This document shows positions 1 to 7,798 of a stretch of DNA of 37,881 bases, piece after piece. The notes beneath the pieces are model-generated. The model saw only the letters and a program-made list of their open reading frames with translations. It did not search any database and was not told the origin of the DNA. How positions within the stretch are numbered: the first letter of the stretch is position 1; each line of letters begins with the position of its first letter. Made by a program: the position numbers and the translations under genes. Source of the stretch: Ardenticatena sp. (GTDB taxonomy: Bacteria > Chloroflexota > Anaerolineae > Ardenticatenales > Ardenticatenaceae); assembly GCA_015487975.1 (NCBI GenBank), contig WFOS01000103.1, positions 1 through 37,881 on the forward strand, in the 5' to 3' direction.

Positions 1-154
<154 letters not shown>

Positions 155-167
155 TCATCACCTCCCA

Positions 168-476
168 TCAGGCAGGTTGTTTTTCGAGCACGACTTTGGC
201 AAGGATGTCATTTTCGCGCAGCAAGAGGTATTTGTTGCCTTCTTCGTCTTTGATTTCCGTACCGGCATACTTGGCGTAAATCACGCGGTCACCGACTTGC
301 ACGTCCAGTGGGCGGCGTTCGCCATTTTCCAGCAATTCGCCCGGGCCAACAGCGACGACTTCACCTTCCATGGGCTTTTCTTTGGCCGTTTCGGGCAACA
401 CAATGCCGCTGGGTAATGTTTCTTCGCGTTCGATCGGACGCACCAAAACGCGGTCGTGCAACGGTTGGATGATCAT
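168..476 (-). CDS. groES: Co-chaperonin GroES (Cpn10)
   Basis: A 102-residue co-chaperonin that forms the heptameric lid on GroEL and closes the folding chamber. It starts [19 protein letters not shown]. The mobile loop (roughly residues 18-38, with the SGIVLPETA segment) that docks on the GroEL apical domain is intact, and the roof-loop and C-terminal segment (NDILAKV) are normal. Length is typical for the family, which is about 95-105 residues. The ATG is preceded by GGAGGGTG, a strong ribosome binding site. It is the promoter-proximal gene of the operon with groEL 16 bases downstream. Heat-shock control is expected for the family, but only a half CIRCE-like element is visible upstream (520-528). 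Confidence 0.96.
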   Translation of the reverse strand: MIIQPLHDRVLVRPIEREETLPSGIVLPETAKEKPMEGEVVAVGPGELLENGERRPLDVQVGDRVIYAKYAGTEIKDEEGNKYLLLRENDILAKVVLEKQPA

Positions 477-519
477 TGTTCACACCCTCCCTTTGCAAAT
501 TCATCTTCTTGGAAAATCC

Positions 520-528
520 GAGTGCTAG
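520..528 (-). promoter_or_regulatory. CIRCE-like half site in the groES leader
   Basis: On the minus strand the sequence is CTAGCACTC, one base different from the left arm of the CIRCE operator (TTAGCACTC) bound by HrcA. Nine bases further on, the right arm GAGTGCTAA is not present. The position, in the leader between the predicted transcription start and groES, is where CIRCE normally lies, so it may be a decayed or half operator. It could also be chance. Confidence 0.25.
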
Positions 529-541
529 GAATAGTGGGCAG

Positions 542-570
542 ATATTAGAAACTCATTAGCGCCGTGTTAG
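542..570 (-). promoter_or_regulatory. Candidate promoter of groES-groEL
   Basis: On the minus strand, CTAACA (565-570) and TAATAT (542-547) are separated by 17 bases. Each matches the sigma-70 consensus at 4 of 6 positions. The start would fall near 535, about 60 bases before groES. This is the best candidate in the gap but only a moderate match. Confidence 0.4.
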
Positions 571-669
571 AAAGTTGTTAACGGGTTGTTTTTACCTGCT
601 TTTTTGAGGAGATGGAAGAGAGCACAATGGGGGGCAAGGCAACCTCTTCATGCTTTTCCAACTTTGGGC

Positions 670-675
670 TATACT
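670..675 (+). promoter_or_regulatory. Candidate -10 element of the TPR gene
   Basis: TATACT lies 17 bases after a weak -35 (TTCATG, 647-652). Transcription would begin near 682, which places the upstream ATGs at 612 and 627 outside the mRNA and supports the GTG start at 708. Confidence 0.4.
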
Positions 676-707
676 TTGCGGCTGACACCAATCAAAGAGG
701 GAAGGCT

Positions 708-1844
708 GTGTATCTGCGCTCGTATGCTCGCCAAAAGCAAAAACGCACGTTGCGCATCGTATGGCTCTTGCTGGCTATTGCGGCGCTCTTGCTGATGTTG
801 GTGTATATTCGACAACGGTATCCCACATGGTTTGGCCCCCCCGAAGCAGATACCCTCCCTACCGAAAGTGAAGCGCAACGTACCGCGCAGGAATTTCTTG
901 CCATTGCCGATGCCGCGCTCGATGTGGGCAACCTTACTGCTGCCATGCAGGCTTGTGAGCAGGCGGTCGCTGCCGACCCCGAAAACGCGCTTGCCTATGC
1001 CCGCTGGGCAAAATTGCTCGCGCTCAATGGCAATACCGCTGAAGCCGTCGTGCGGGCCCAGCAGGCGGTCACGCTGGCGCCTGACAACCCAGAAGCACTG
1101 ACCGCGTACGCCATGGCGCTTGACTGGAATGGACAATCGAGTGAGGCGATCGAAGCTGCCTTGCAAGTCATTGAGCGTGCTCCAACGTATGCGCCCGCCT
1201 ACGCGTATTTGGCCGCCGCCTATGCCGAAACCAACCGCCTCGACCTGGCCTTGGAAACCATCCAGCAAGCTCTGGATCTCGACCCGAATTCGGTGGACGT
1301 GCTGATGAATGCGGGCTTTGTCTATGAAATGTTGGGACAATACGAGCGTGCCATCGAATTGTATCAACAGGCCATTGCTGTTCAGCCTTGGCGACATCTC
1401 TACGTGAAAATCGCGCAAAATTTGCGAGTGCTTGGACGGTTCGAGGAAGCCGAAGCCGTCTTGCAGGAAGCCGCACAGGTTGACCCGCTCAGCGCCCAAC
1501 CGCTGGATGAATTGGGGCGGACGGCTTTTTTGCGCGAGGAGTACGAGCGTGCGATCGCGTACTACAAACAAGGTATCGAAACCGACCCGCGCTACCCCGC
1601 AACATACGCCCACTTGGGGACCGCCTACTACGTGCGCCGCAATTACGAAACGGCCATCGAATATCTGGAACAGGCTGTCTCATTGGGCATGAGCACCGAA
1701 GAAGTCTATTACCTGCTGGGACTTTCCTACGTATTCCTCGAAAACTGCGAAAAAGGCGTCCCCTGGCTGGAGCGCGCGTTACAGGTCAACCCCAATTCTG
1801 TGCCCGCTCAGCAAGGGCTGGAATTGTGTGCAGCAGCGCGTTAG
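708..1844 (+). CDS. Membrane-anchored tetratricopeptide-repeat protein
   Basis: About 378 residues. A basic N-terminus (RSYARQKQKRTLR) is followed by one hydrophobic helix (IVWLLLAIAALLLMLVYI), so the protein is likely anchored with its C-terminal part outside the cytoplasm. From about residue 50 to the end it is a run of TPR units with the characteristic A-x-x-A/L-x-P-x-N/D spacing (AVAADPENALAYARWA, ALDLDPNSVDVLMNAGFVYE, GIETDPRYPATYAHLGTAYY, ALQVNPNSVPAQQGLEL). TPRs build protein-interaction scaffolds; the partner is unknown. GTG at 708 is chosen because AGAGGGAAGG lies just before it and the likely promoter lies at 670. ATGs at 612 and 627 are in frame but have poor ribosome sites. It is followed by a separately promoted pair of coiled-coil membrane genes. 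Confidence 0.85.
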   Translation: MYLRSYARQKQKRTLRIVWLLLAIAALLLMLVYIRQRYPTWFGPPEADTLPTESEAQRTAQEFLAIADAALDVGNLTAAMQACEQAVAADPENALAYARWAKLLALNGNTAEAVVRAQQAVTLAPDNPEALTAYAMALDWNGQSSEAIEAALQVIERAPTYAPAYAYLAAAYAETNRLDLALETIQQALDLDPNSVDVLMNAGFVYEMLGQYERAIELYQQAIAVQPWRHLYVKIAQNLRVLGRFEEAEAVLQEAAQVDPLSAQPLDELGRTAFLREEYERAIAYYKQGIETDPRYPATYAHLGTAYYVRRNYETAIEYLEQAVSLGMSTEEVYYLLGLSYVFLENCEKGVPWLERALQVNPNSVPAQQGLELCAAAR

Positions 1845-1873
1845 CTGTCGACAAAACCTGGCCTCATCTTTTT

Positions 1874-1902
1874 TTGACGAGTGCCCTAAGTGGTTTCATA
1901 AT
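1874..1902 (+). promoter_or_regulatory. Promoter of the coiled-coil membrane gene pair
   Basis: TTGACG (1874-1879), a 17-base spacer and CATAAT (1897-1902) form a strong sigma-70-type promoter. Transcription would start near 1910, about 23 bases before the ATG at 1933, with AAGGAGG between them. Confidence 0.7.
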
Positions 1903-1932
1903 GCTGGTGCCCACAGAAAAAAGGAGGGGCGG

Positions 1933-3171
1933 ATGGCTATGGCACATGATGATCTCACCGCTATTCACGGTATTGGTCCCCAAATTGCGGATGCTCTAGC
2001 GGCGTATGGGCTTGGCTCGTATGAAGCCTTGGCGCGTGCCACCCCCGACGACATTCACGCTGTCTTGCAAGAAGCTGGCATACGTGCCCCCACCGATCTC
2101 ATCGCGACCTGGCCCGACCAAGCTGCTCGCTTGCTCGCTGAAAAGCCTGCGACACCTGCGGAAGAGGTAGCACCACCAGAATGGATGGCGTTTGCGCCTG
2201 GTGAAGAATCGCCTGCACCCCAGCACGAAGAAGACCGCGAAAACGCGCTGGCTACATTGCTTGCTGAAACCGAAGGGAGCCAGGCCACCCCATCGGACGC
2301 TGCATCAGCAGATGTAGCCCTAACCAGACCGGACACGGATGAAAATGAAACCATGAACGAGCAGCACCTCTCCAAACCACAATCTGAACCCACACTGGCT
2401 GAAGCGCAATCACCCGAACAGGCGACGGAAGAAAACTCCCCTACCACTGGGGCAGAACCAGGGGAAGAAGCCCCGCGTGTCGCTGAAACGTGGCAACCCG
2501 CTGATACGCCCAACCTGCCACCCCCACCACCGCCTGCTCCCACGGATGGGCGCACGGCCTACGTGGGGTGCCTGGGGCATCTGGCAGCTGCACTCGTTGG
2601 TGCGTTGTTGGGGGCGTTGCTTGTACTCGGCATCCTCTGGCAGCTCAATGGCACACTTGTCTTCGACCGTGCGCGTGGCGTGCGCGATGTCGAAGCCCGT
2701 GTGGTTACCGCCGAACGCACACTCTCGGCTTTGGAACGCGATGTGCAAAGCCTGCAAGCGCGGTTGAGCGATTTGGAATCACAGACCGCCACCTTGCGCA
2801 CCCTGCAAGATGACCTCGAACGTCTCAGCGAAAACCAGGCAGCGTTGCAATCCTGGCTTCAAACGAGCCAAACCACCCTCGACACGCTGAGCAAGCAGGT
2901 CGAAGCCATGCAGGCTGATGTCGAAGCGATGCAAACCACCGTGCAAACCCTCGACACCTTCTTGCTGGGGTTGCGTGATTTGTTGCTCGAAACCAAGCCA
3001 TTGCCAACATCAACACCTACGAACACGCCAACCATTACGCCAACACCAACGCGCACGCCCACACGAACGCCATCTCCCACCGTAACGCACACTAGGACAC
3101 CGACCGCAACGTCCACGCCTCGCGCGACACGCACGCCCACCGCCACAGCAACACCAACCACTGCCCCTTAG
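1933..3171 (+). CDS. HhH-domain / transmembrane / coiled-coil protein with Thr/Pro-rich tail
   Basis: 412 residues of unusual composition. Residues 1-65 look like a helix-hairpin-helix DNA- or protein-binding domain (LTAIHGIGPQIADALAAYGL, similar to HhH modules in NAD ligase and in 'FEN1-like' proteins). Residues about 70-200 are acidic and Pro/Ala/Glu-rich. One long hydrophobic helix follows (LAAALVGALLGALLVLGILW), then a heptad coiled coil (VEARVVTAERTLSALERDVQ onward) with repeated QADVEAMQTTVQ-like turns, and finally about 50 residues of TP/RTPT repeats. The layout suggests a cytoplasmic HhH head, a single membrane span, and an external coiled coil and stalk. The start has AAGGAGG five bases upstream. 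Its function is unknown. The next gene shares the TM plus coiled-coil architecture, and the two are probably co-transcribed. Confidence 0.8.
   Translation: MAMAHDDLTAIHGIGPQIADALAAYGLGSYEALARATPDDIHAVLQEAGIRAPTDLIATWPDQAARLLAEKPATPAEEVAPPEWMAFAPGEESPAPQHEEDRENALATLLAETEGSQATPSDAASADVALTRPDTDENETMNEQHLSKPQSEPTLAEAQSPEQATEENSPTTGAEPGEEAPRVAETWQPADTPNLPPPPPPAPTDGRTAYVGCLGHLAAALVGALLGALLVLGILWQLNGTLVFDRARGVRDVEARVVTAERTLSALERDVQSLQARLSDLESQTATLRTLQDDLERLSENQAALQSWLQTSQTTLDTLSKQVEAMQADVEAMQTTVQTLDTFLLGLRDLLLETKPLPTSTPTNTPTITPTPTRTPTRTPSPTVTHTRTPTATSTPRATRTPTATATPTTAP
2998..3168 (+). repeat. Low-complexity Thr/Pro-coding repeat
   Basis: The 3' end of the preceding gene is a degenerate repeat of ACN-CCN-ACN codons giving TPT, TRTP and TPTA units to the stop codon. 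Such stretches are common in secreted Chloroflexota proteins as extended, possibly O-glycosylated linkers. Here it ends the protein and does not join two domains. Confidence 0.6.
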
Positions 3172-3239
3172 TCAGGCGGAGGGCAATCTGAGGAAAAAGG
3201 CGGCCATGTGCTGCCAGGTGGTCAGGAAGGAGGATGCCA

Positions 3240-4133
3240 ATGGCAACAGCCAATCGAATGATCCCACGCACCGCTTCTCGCTCGTGGAGCGCACGTGTGC
3301 TGGGCGGTCTCTGGCGGCTTTTCAAACTCTTCTTTGCCATTCTGTTGGGCATTGCATTGGGAATTGCGCTGTGGTTTTTGGGGCTCTTTTTCATCCAGAC
3401 CGTCGTCATCCCCATCCAAGAAAATAGTCGTGCTATTGCTGCGTTGGAACGAACCATTCAAGCCGAACGCGAAGCAACGACGCAGGCGCTTGCCGAACGC
3501 GACGCTCGCATCGCCGCATTGGAGCAGGCATTGGCAACTGAGCGCAATCGCGTGGCAGAATTGCAATCTGCTCTGGACGCCACCAATGCCGACCTTGCCG
3601 ACCTTGCCGCCGCTCAGCGTGCCACTGCCCAAACCGTCGCCGATGTGCAAAGCGACTTGGCAAACGTGCAAGCAACACTCGACGAGACCCGTGCCACGCT
3701 TGCCACGCTTGAAACCACCACAGCAAACTTCGAGGCGACAGTGCAAACGCTCAGCCAGCAGATCGACACCCTGGCACTTGAAGTGAACGCCATGAGCAGC
3801 GATATTGCAGACCTGCAATTGGCGGTGCTTGCACCTACGGGGCGGTTGGCACAAGTGGAAACCCGCGTGGCGACGTTGCAAATCGCCACCACGCTCATCA
3901 ACGCACAGCGTGAGGTTCAGGCGCGAAATTTCGGCAACGCCCGCACCTATCTTGCTCTTGCTGCGGAAGACCTGACACAGATGCGTGATGCCACTCCCGA
4001 CGACGCCCGCCGCACCGCACTGGACGAAGTTCTGACACGCCTGACTGCTCTCACGCAAACACTCGAAGATGATCCACTGGCCGCGGAAGCCGAATTGTTG
4101 GCGCTCTGGCGTATTCTGATGCGCCTGCCATGA
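3240..4133 (+). CDS. Single-span membrane protein with long coiled coil
   Basis: 297 residues. A basic N-terminus is followed by a hydrophobic helix (LFFAILLGIALGIALWFLGL, about residues 26-50) and then about 200 residues of heptad coiled coil rich in Ala, Glu, Gln and Thr (AALEQALATERNRVAELQSA, LANVQATLDETRATLATLET). The C-terminal 80 residues (QREVQARNFGNARTYLALAA onward) look like a compact helical domain. No catalytic motif is visible. ATG at 3240 is chosen because AAGGAGG ends six bases before it; the ATG at 3234 abuts the ribosome site. It lies 68 bases after the HhH/coiled-coil gene, shares its TM-plus-coil layout, and is probably in the same transcript. A structural role in the envelope is a guess. 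Confidence 0.8.
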   Translation: MATANRMIPRTASRSWSARVLGGLWRLFKLFFAILLGIALGIALWFLGLFFIQTVVIPIQENSRAIAALERTIQAEREATTQALAERDARIAALEQALATERNRVAELQSALDATNADLADLAAAQRATAQTVADVQSDLANVQATLDETRATLATLETTTANFEATVQTLSQQIDTLALEVNAMSSDIADLQLAVLAPTGRLAQVETRVATLQIATTLINAQREVQARNFGNARTYLALAAEDLTQMRDATPDDARRTALDEVLTRLTALTQTLEDDPLAAEAELLALWRILMRLP

Positions 4134-4160
4134 GCATTCTTGACCTGTATGCACAATACT

Positions 4161-4186
4161 GGGGCGGTGTGTAGCCGCCCCGTTTT
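4161..4186 (+). terminator. Rho-independent terminator
   Basis: A 7-bp GC stem (GGGGCGG / CCGCCCC, 4161-4167 with 4175-4181) with a 7-base loop is followed by GTTTT. It ends the plus-strand coiled-coil genes just before the convergent sugar dehydrogenase gene. Confidence 0.8.
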
Positions 4187-4192
4187 ACATGG

Positions 4193-5419
4193 CTACTGGT
4201 GTACCATGGGCAAGAAATGCCACGTTGGCGAAGGCCCTTCCAGCCTCAGGACTCGCCCACCCTGTTCGCCGATGTAGATTTCGCCGGTGTTGTCTTCACC
4301 GAATGTCGTTGGGTTGTTGAGCGTGCGCGTGAGTTCGGTCATCGTCCAGGTGGGGATGTTGGGAACGGCCATCCAGAGCGCGCCACTGCAATAATCAGTG
4401 AAAAGATACGCCCCGTTCAGGTAGGGCATGGCGCTGCCACGGTACACAAATCCACCAATGACAGCACAATGTTGCCAGGTGCCACCGGGCGCATGGGGGT
4501 ACTCGATGATCGGGAATGTGAAGGCGTCTCTTGGTGTTGTCGCGCATGAAGGCGCGGCGTTGGTGTATGGGTGCGTACCTTCGTAACAATCCCAGCCGTA
4601 ATTTTCGCCGCCGTTGCTTGCAGCCGGTTGACGATTGACTTCTTCCCACGAATTTTGCCCCACGTCGGCGATGTACAGATCGCCTGTGAGGCGGTCGAAA
4701 CTGACCCGCCAGGGGTTGCGCAGCCCGTACGACCAGATTTCGGCACGTGTATTGGGGTCGCCATCGTTCGCAAAGGGATTGTCAGGTGGAATGCTGTAAG
4801 GCAGTGCGCGCACGTCCAGACGGAGAATCGCCCCCAACCAAGTGCTCAGGTTTTGGGCGTGGTCGAGGGGGTCGCCCACACCGCCCCCATCACCAAGGGG
4901 AATGTACAGATACCCATCGGGGCCGAACGCCAGGTCGCCGGCGTTGTGCCACTCGTAAGGCTGTGCTTGCGAGAGCACCTCGACCGCGCTGGTCGGGTCT
5001 GCCTGGTTCGGATCATCGGCGCGGGTCTGGTACCGGACGACCACCGTCCGTCCATCAGGTTGCGCCGTGTAGTTGATGTAAAAGAAGCGATTGTGGGCGT
5101 ATTGTGGATCGAAAACCAACCCCAACAAGCCTTGTTCGTTCCCATCGGCATCAACCAGCGTGCTGATATCAAGGAAGGGAGGCGTCAGCACGCTGCCGTT
5201 TTCGACGACATGGATGCGGCCTGCTTGTTCCACCACGAATAGGCGTGTGTCTGTGGGGACCCCTGTGGCAGCAATATCGGCGATGCGCCAAAAACCGCTT
5301 ACGACTTCGGTCAGGGTAAAGGGACTGTTGATGGTCGCGTGGCCTGGCTGTGGTCTCTGGACGAACACCAGGGCGAGCATCGTTGCCGCAAGGCTGGTGC
5401 ACAAAAAGAGCGCTTTCAT
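4193..5419 (-). CDS. Secreted PQQ-dependent sugar dehydrogenase (GSDH family)
   Basis: 408 residues. An N-terminal signal peptide (hydrophobic LFLCTSLAATMLALVFV, likely cut after GHA near residue 27) precedes a six-bladed glucose/sorbosone dehydrogenase propeller. Family landmarks are RLFVVEQAGRIHVVENG, GLLGLVFDPQYAHNRFFYI, HNAGDLAFGPDGYLYIPLGD (catalytic His and calcium/PQQ region), AEIWSYGLRNPWRVSFD, and LYIADVGQNSWEEVN. Members oxidise aldose sugars outside the membrane with PQQ as cofactor, but many bacterial homologues have unknown substrates. No PQQ synthesis genes are nearby. ATG at 5419 has AGGAG six bases upstream. It converges on the coiled-coil genes and is divergent from the PPOX pseudogene. 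Confidence 0.88.
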   Translation of the reverse strand: MKALFLCTSLAATMLALVFVQRPQPGHATINSPFTLTEVVSGFWRIADIAATGVPTDTRLFVVEQAGRIHVVENGSVLTPPFLDISTLVDADGNEQGLLGLVFDPQYAHNRFFYINYTAQPDGRTVVVRYQTRADDPNQADPTSAVEVLSQAQPYEWHNAGDLAFGPDGYLYIPLGDGGGVGDPLDHAQNLSTWLGAILRLDVRALPYSIPPDNPFANDGDPNTRAEIWSYGLRNPWRVSFDRLTGDLYIADVGQNSWEEVNRQPAASNGGENYGWDCYEGTHPYTNAAPSCATTPRDAFTFPIIEYPHAPGGTWQHCAVIGGFVYRGSAMPYLNGAYLFTDYCSGALWMAVPNIPTWTMTELTRTLNNPTTFGEDNTGEIYIGEQGGRVLRLEGPSPTWHFLPMVHQ

Positions 5420-5526
5420 CGTCAACTCCTTCTTGAGTGAGGATACAGATGCCGATTGCTTTTCGCACCAAATGGGTTCGTCTTTCCATTATCGATAGAA
5501 AACAGCAAAGCCCAAGGGAGGGAAGA

Positions 5527-5922
5527 ATGGTGCGTCTACCGAGTGACTATGCCGACCTGTTCGAGGGTGAAACGCAGGCATGAGCGTTTCTGGCAACAGT
5601 GATGGATGATGGTACACCGCAGGTGACGCCCGTCTGGTTCGATACCGAAGGCGATATCATTCGTGTGAATACCGCCGTCGGGCGTGTGAAAGAGCGCAAC
5701 TTGCGTGCTCGCCCCTATGCGGCCATTGCCATTGTCGATCCCAACAATCCCTACCGCTACGTGCACATTCGGGGGCCTGTAACGCTCGGCGAGGAAGGAG
5801 CGGATGAGCACATTGATCGGCTGGCGCAAAAATACCTGGGACAAGAGCACTATCCGTGGCGTGCTGGTGAACGGCGCATTATCGTTCGCATAACGCCCGA
5901 ACATATCCAGACGATGGGCTGA
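5527..5922 (+). pseudogene. PPOX-class (pyridoxamine 5'-phosphate oxidase-like) gene with in-frame TGA
   Basis: The full frame from the ATG at 5527, which has GGGAGG at proper spacing, gives 18 residues (MVRLPSDYADLFEGETQA), a TGA at 5581-5583, then the conserved body of a split-barrel PPOX/F420-type flavoprotein in the same frame: AFLATVMDDGTPQVTPVWF, then NTAVGRVKERNLRARPYAAI, DPNNPYRYVHIRGPVTL, and GADEHIDRLAQKYLGQEHYP. Family members of about 130 residues bind FMN or F420 and reduce small substrates. The TGA falls just before the first core beta strand (LATVM). Restarting at GTG 5599 would drop that strand and has no ribosome site. Pseudogene, sequencing error and recoding are the alternatives; a simple nonsense mutation or small insertion is most likely. 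Confidence 0.75.
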
Positions 5923-5952
5923 CGGCACGTGTCCATCGAGACGAAGCGAAAG

Positions 5953-5984
5953 AAGAAGGCGCGGCATTCGCACCGCGCCTTCTT
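5953..5984. terminator. Bidirectional terminator between the PPOX and acyl-CoA ligase genes
   Basis: A 12-bp perfect stem (AAGAAGGCGCGG paired with CCGCGCCTTCTT) has an 8-base loop and pyrimidine-rich tails on both sides. It serves the two convergent genes ending at 5922 and 6000. Confidence 0.85.
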
Positions 5985-5999
5985 TCTGCGTCCCACTGG

Positions 6000-7568
6000 C
6001 TATTGTTCGCGTTTCATGCGTTCTTGTTCCACAAGTACCCGCCGCAAAATCTTGCCAGAGGGCGACTTGGGAATGCTTTCGACGAATTCCACCTCGCGCA
6101 CTTTCTTGTAGGGCGCAACGTGTTTGGCGACATATGCCATGATTTCCTCGGCCGTCACGTCGGCTTTCTTGACGATGAAGGCTTTGGGAATTTCGCCCGC
6201 TTCCTCATTCGGCACGGGAATGACTGCTGCATCGGCGACCGCTGGATGTGAAAGCAGAACCGCTTCGAGTTCCGCCGGTGCCACCTGGTAGCCTTTGTAC
6301 TTGATGAGTTCCTTCACGCGGTCTACCACGTAGAAGTACCCCTCTTCGTCCACGTAGGCGACGTCTCCTGTGTGCAGCCAGCCTTCGCTATCGATCGTTT
6401 GTGCCGTGGCATCCGGCCGGTTCAGGTAGCCTTTCATCACTTGCGGGCCACGTATCCAGAGCTCACCCCGTTCATTCGCCCCCAGGTCGTTGCCCGTAGC
6501 GGGGTCCACAATGCGGGCTTCGGTGTTGGGAACGAGCGGCCCAACGGAGGCCACTTTGATTTTGTCGGGGTCATCAGGATTGACGTGCGTGACCGGGCTG
6601 GTTTCGGTCATTCCGTACCCTTGTTTGACGAGGCAGCCCAGGCGTTCACGCACGGCCGTGGCCAGTTCTTCACCCAGCGGCGCAGCGCCCGAAATGATCA
6701 TGCGCACCGACGAAAGATCGTACTTGTCCACCGCGGGGTGCTTGGCAAGCGCCAGCAAAATGGGCGGCACGAGGTGCATGCGCGAAATCTTGTACTTCTG
6801 AATGAGCTCAAGGAACATTTCTAAATCGAAACGTGGCATCGTGACAACCGTCGCGCCATGGTAGAGGCTGGCGTTCAGGATGACCATCATCCCGTAAATG
6901 TGATAGAAAGGCAGCACACCGACGAGGACATCTGTGTCGCGGATATCCTCGATGCCCTCGGTCTGACGAATGTTGGCCACCAGGTTGAAGTGTGTCAGCA
7001 TCACTCCTTTGGGCAGCCCCGTTGTCCCACTGGAGTAGGGCAGTGCCACCACATCTTCACGCGGGTTGATCTCCACATCGGGGACAACGCCATCCCCTTG
7101 GAGAAGGCTGGCAAAGGGGGTGGCCCCTTCGGCTTCACCAAACACAAACACGTCTTCGATGCCGGCTTCCGCCGCCGCCTCTTTAGCGTTTTCAAGGAAG
7201 AGCGGAATCGTCAGCAGGTATTTGGCGTTGGCATCTTTCAACTGGTGCGCCAGCTCGGCAGCCGTGTAGAGCGGGTTCGCCGTGGTCACAATCCCACCCA
7301 GCAAGGCGATCGCGTGGAAGGCAATCGCATATTCAGGCAGGTTGGGGCTGTAAATGGCAAAGACATCGCCTTTGCCGAACCCGCGCTTGTGCAAGCTAGA
7401 CGCGACCACGCGAATGGCGCCAGCCAATTGGGCATAGGTTAGCGTACGCCCGGTTGGGCCGTCGATCAGGGCAGGTTTGGTGGCCAGCTCTTGTGCTTTG
7501 CGCAACACAAAGGGGGTCAGCGGTGTTTCGGGGATTTGCACATCCGGGTACGGACTTCGGTAAATCAT
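6000..7568 (-). CDS. AMP-forming acyl-CoA synthetase, 4-coumarate-CoA ligase-like
   Basis: 522 residues, normal for the ANL superfamily. It activates a carboxylic acid to an acyl-adenylate and then to the CoA thioester. Visible motifs are the AMP-binding P-loop YSSGTTGLPKG (178-188), the PFYHIYG segment typical of 4CL-like enzymes, the adenine-binding region GYGMTETSP (about 326), the A8 hinge region LHTGDVAYVDEEG...VDRVKELIKYKGYQV, and the catalytic lysine motif PKSPSGKILRR near the C-terminus. The exact acid cannot be read from sequence; medium/long-chain fatty or aryl acids are possible. ATG at 7568 is preceded by AAGGAGG. The gene stands alone between its own promoter (7649-7678) and a terminator. 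Confidence 0.9.
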   Translation of the reverse strand: MIYRSPYPDVQIPETPLTPFVLRKAQELATKPALIDGPTGRTLTYAQLAGAIRVVASSLHKRGFGKGDVFAIYSPNLPEYAIAFHAIALLGGIVTTANPLYTAAELAHQLKDANAKYLLTIPLFLENAKEAAAEAGIEDVFVFGEAEGATPFASLLQGDGVVPDVEINPREDVVALPYSSGTTGLPKGVMLTHFNLVANIRQTEGIEDIRDTDVLVGVLPFYHIYGMMVILNASLYHGATVVTMPRFDLEMFLELIQKYKISRMHLVPPILLALAKHPAVDKYDLSSVRMIISGAAPLGEELATAVRERLGCLVKQGYGMTETSPVTHVNPDDPDKIKVASVGPLVPNTEARIVDPATGNDLGANERGELWIRGPQVMKGYLNRPDATAQTIDSEGWLHTGDVAYVDEEGYFYVVDRVKELIKYKGYQVAPAELEAVLLSHPAVADAAVIPVPNEEAGEIPKAFIVKKADVTAEEIMAYVAKHVAPYKKVREVEFVESIPKSPSGKILRRVLVEQERMKREQ

Positions 7569-7648
7569 GCTTGGGCCTCCTTTGCCGGATTCAGTTGGAC
7601 AGACAGTTGGTTGGTGTTTGGAGACAGCGGATTGTGCGTGGCGTGCCT

Positions 7649-7678
7649 ATTCTAGCAAGGGAGGGGCAGGCGCGTCAA
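7649..7678 (-). promoter_or_regulatory. Promoter of the acyl-CoA ligase gene
   Basis: On the minus strand TTGACG (7673-7678), an 18-base spacer and TAGAAT (7649-7654). Transcription would start near 7642, giving a leader of about 74 bases before the ATG at 7568. Confidence 0.65.
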
Positions 7679-7727
7679 TTGCTTGTAATGCAGCAAAAAG
7701 ACACGCAAGAATGACACATGAAGGTGA

Positions 7728-7756
7728 TTGGCGTGAAATGTCCCTTATGCTATGCT
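7728..7756 (+). promoter_or_regulatory. Promoter of the GmrSD-like gene
   Basis: TTGGCG (7728-7733), a 17-base spacer and TATGCT (7751-7756). A start near 7763 gives a leader of about 36 bases and puts the upstream in-frame start at 7718 outside the mRNA, which supports ATG 7799. Confidence 0.6.
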
Positions 7757-7798
7757 TTTTGGCATCCAGCGGGAATATGCCGAATATCGAGGAAAGCC

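Noticed and set aside
520..547. A complete CIRCE operator before groES
   Set aside because: Only one arm (CTAGCACTC on the minus strand) is present; the GAGTGCTAA arm at nine bases is missing.
612..707. A longer N-terminus for the TPR protein, starting at 612 or 627
   Set aside because: Ribosome sites there are badly spaced and the likely promoter (-10 at 670) lies downstream of both; GTG 708 has a good site.
5569..5620. Selenocysteine insertion at the TGA of the PPOX gene
   Set aside because: A bacterial SECIS hairpin lies just after the TGA with the TGA outside the loop; here the TGA is inside the loop, and the family does not use a catalytic Cys at this point.
7718..7798. A longer start for the GmrSD-like protein at 7718
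   Set aside because: It would lie upstream of the promoter at 7728-7756, has no ribosome site, and the family N-terminus aligns with ATG 7799.
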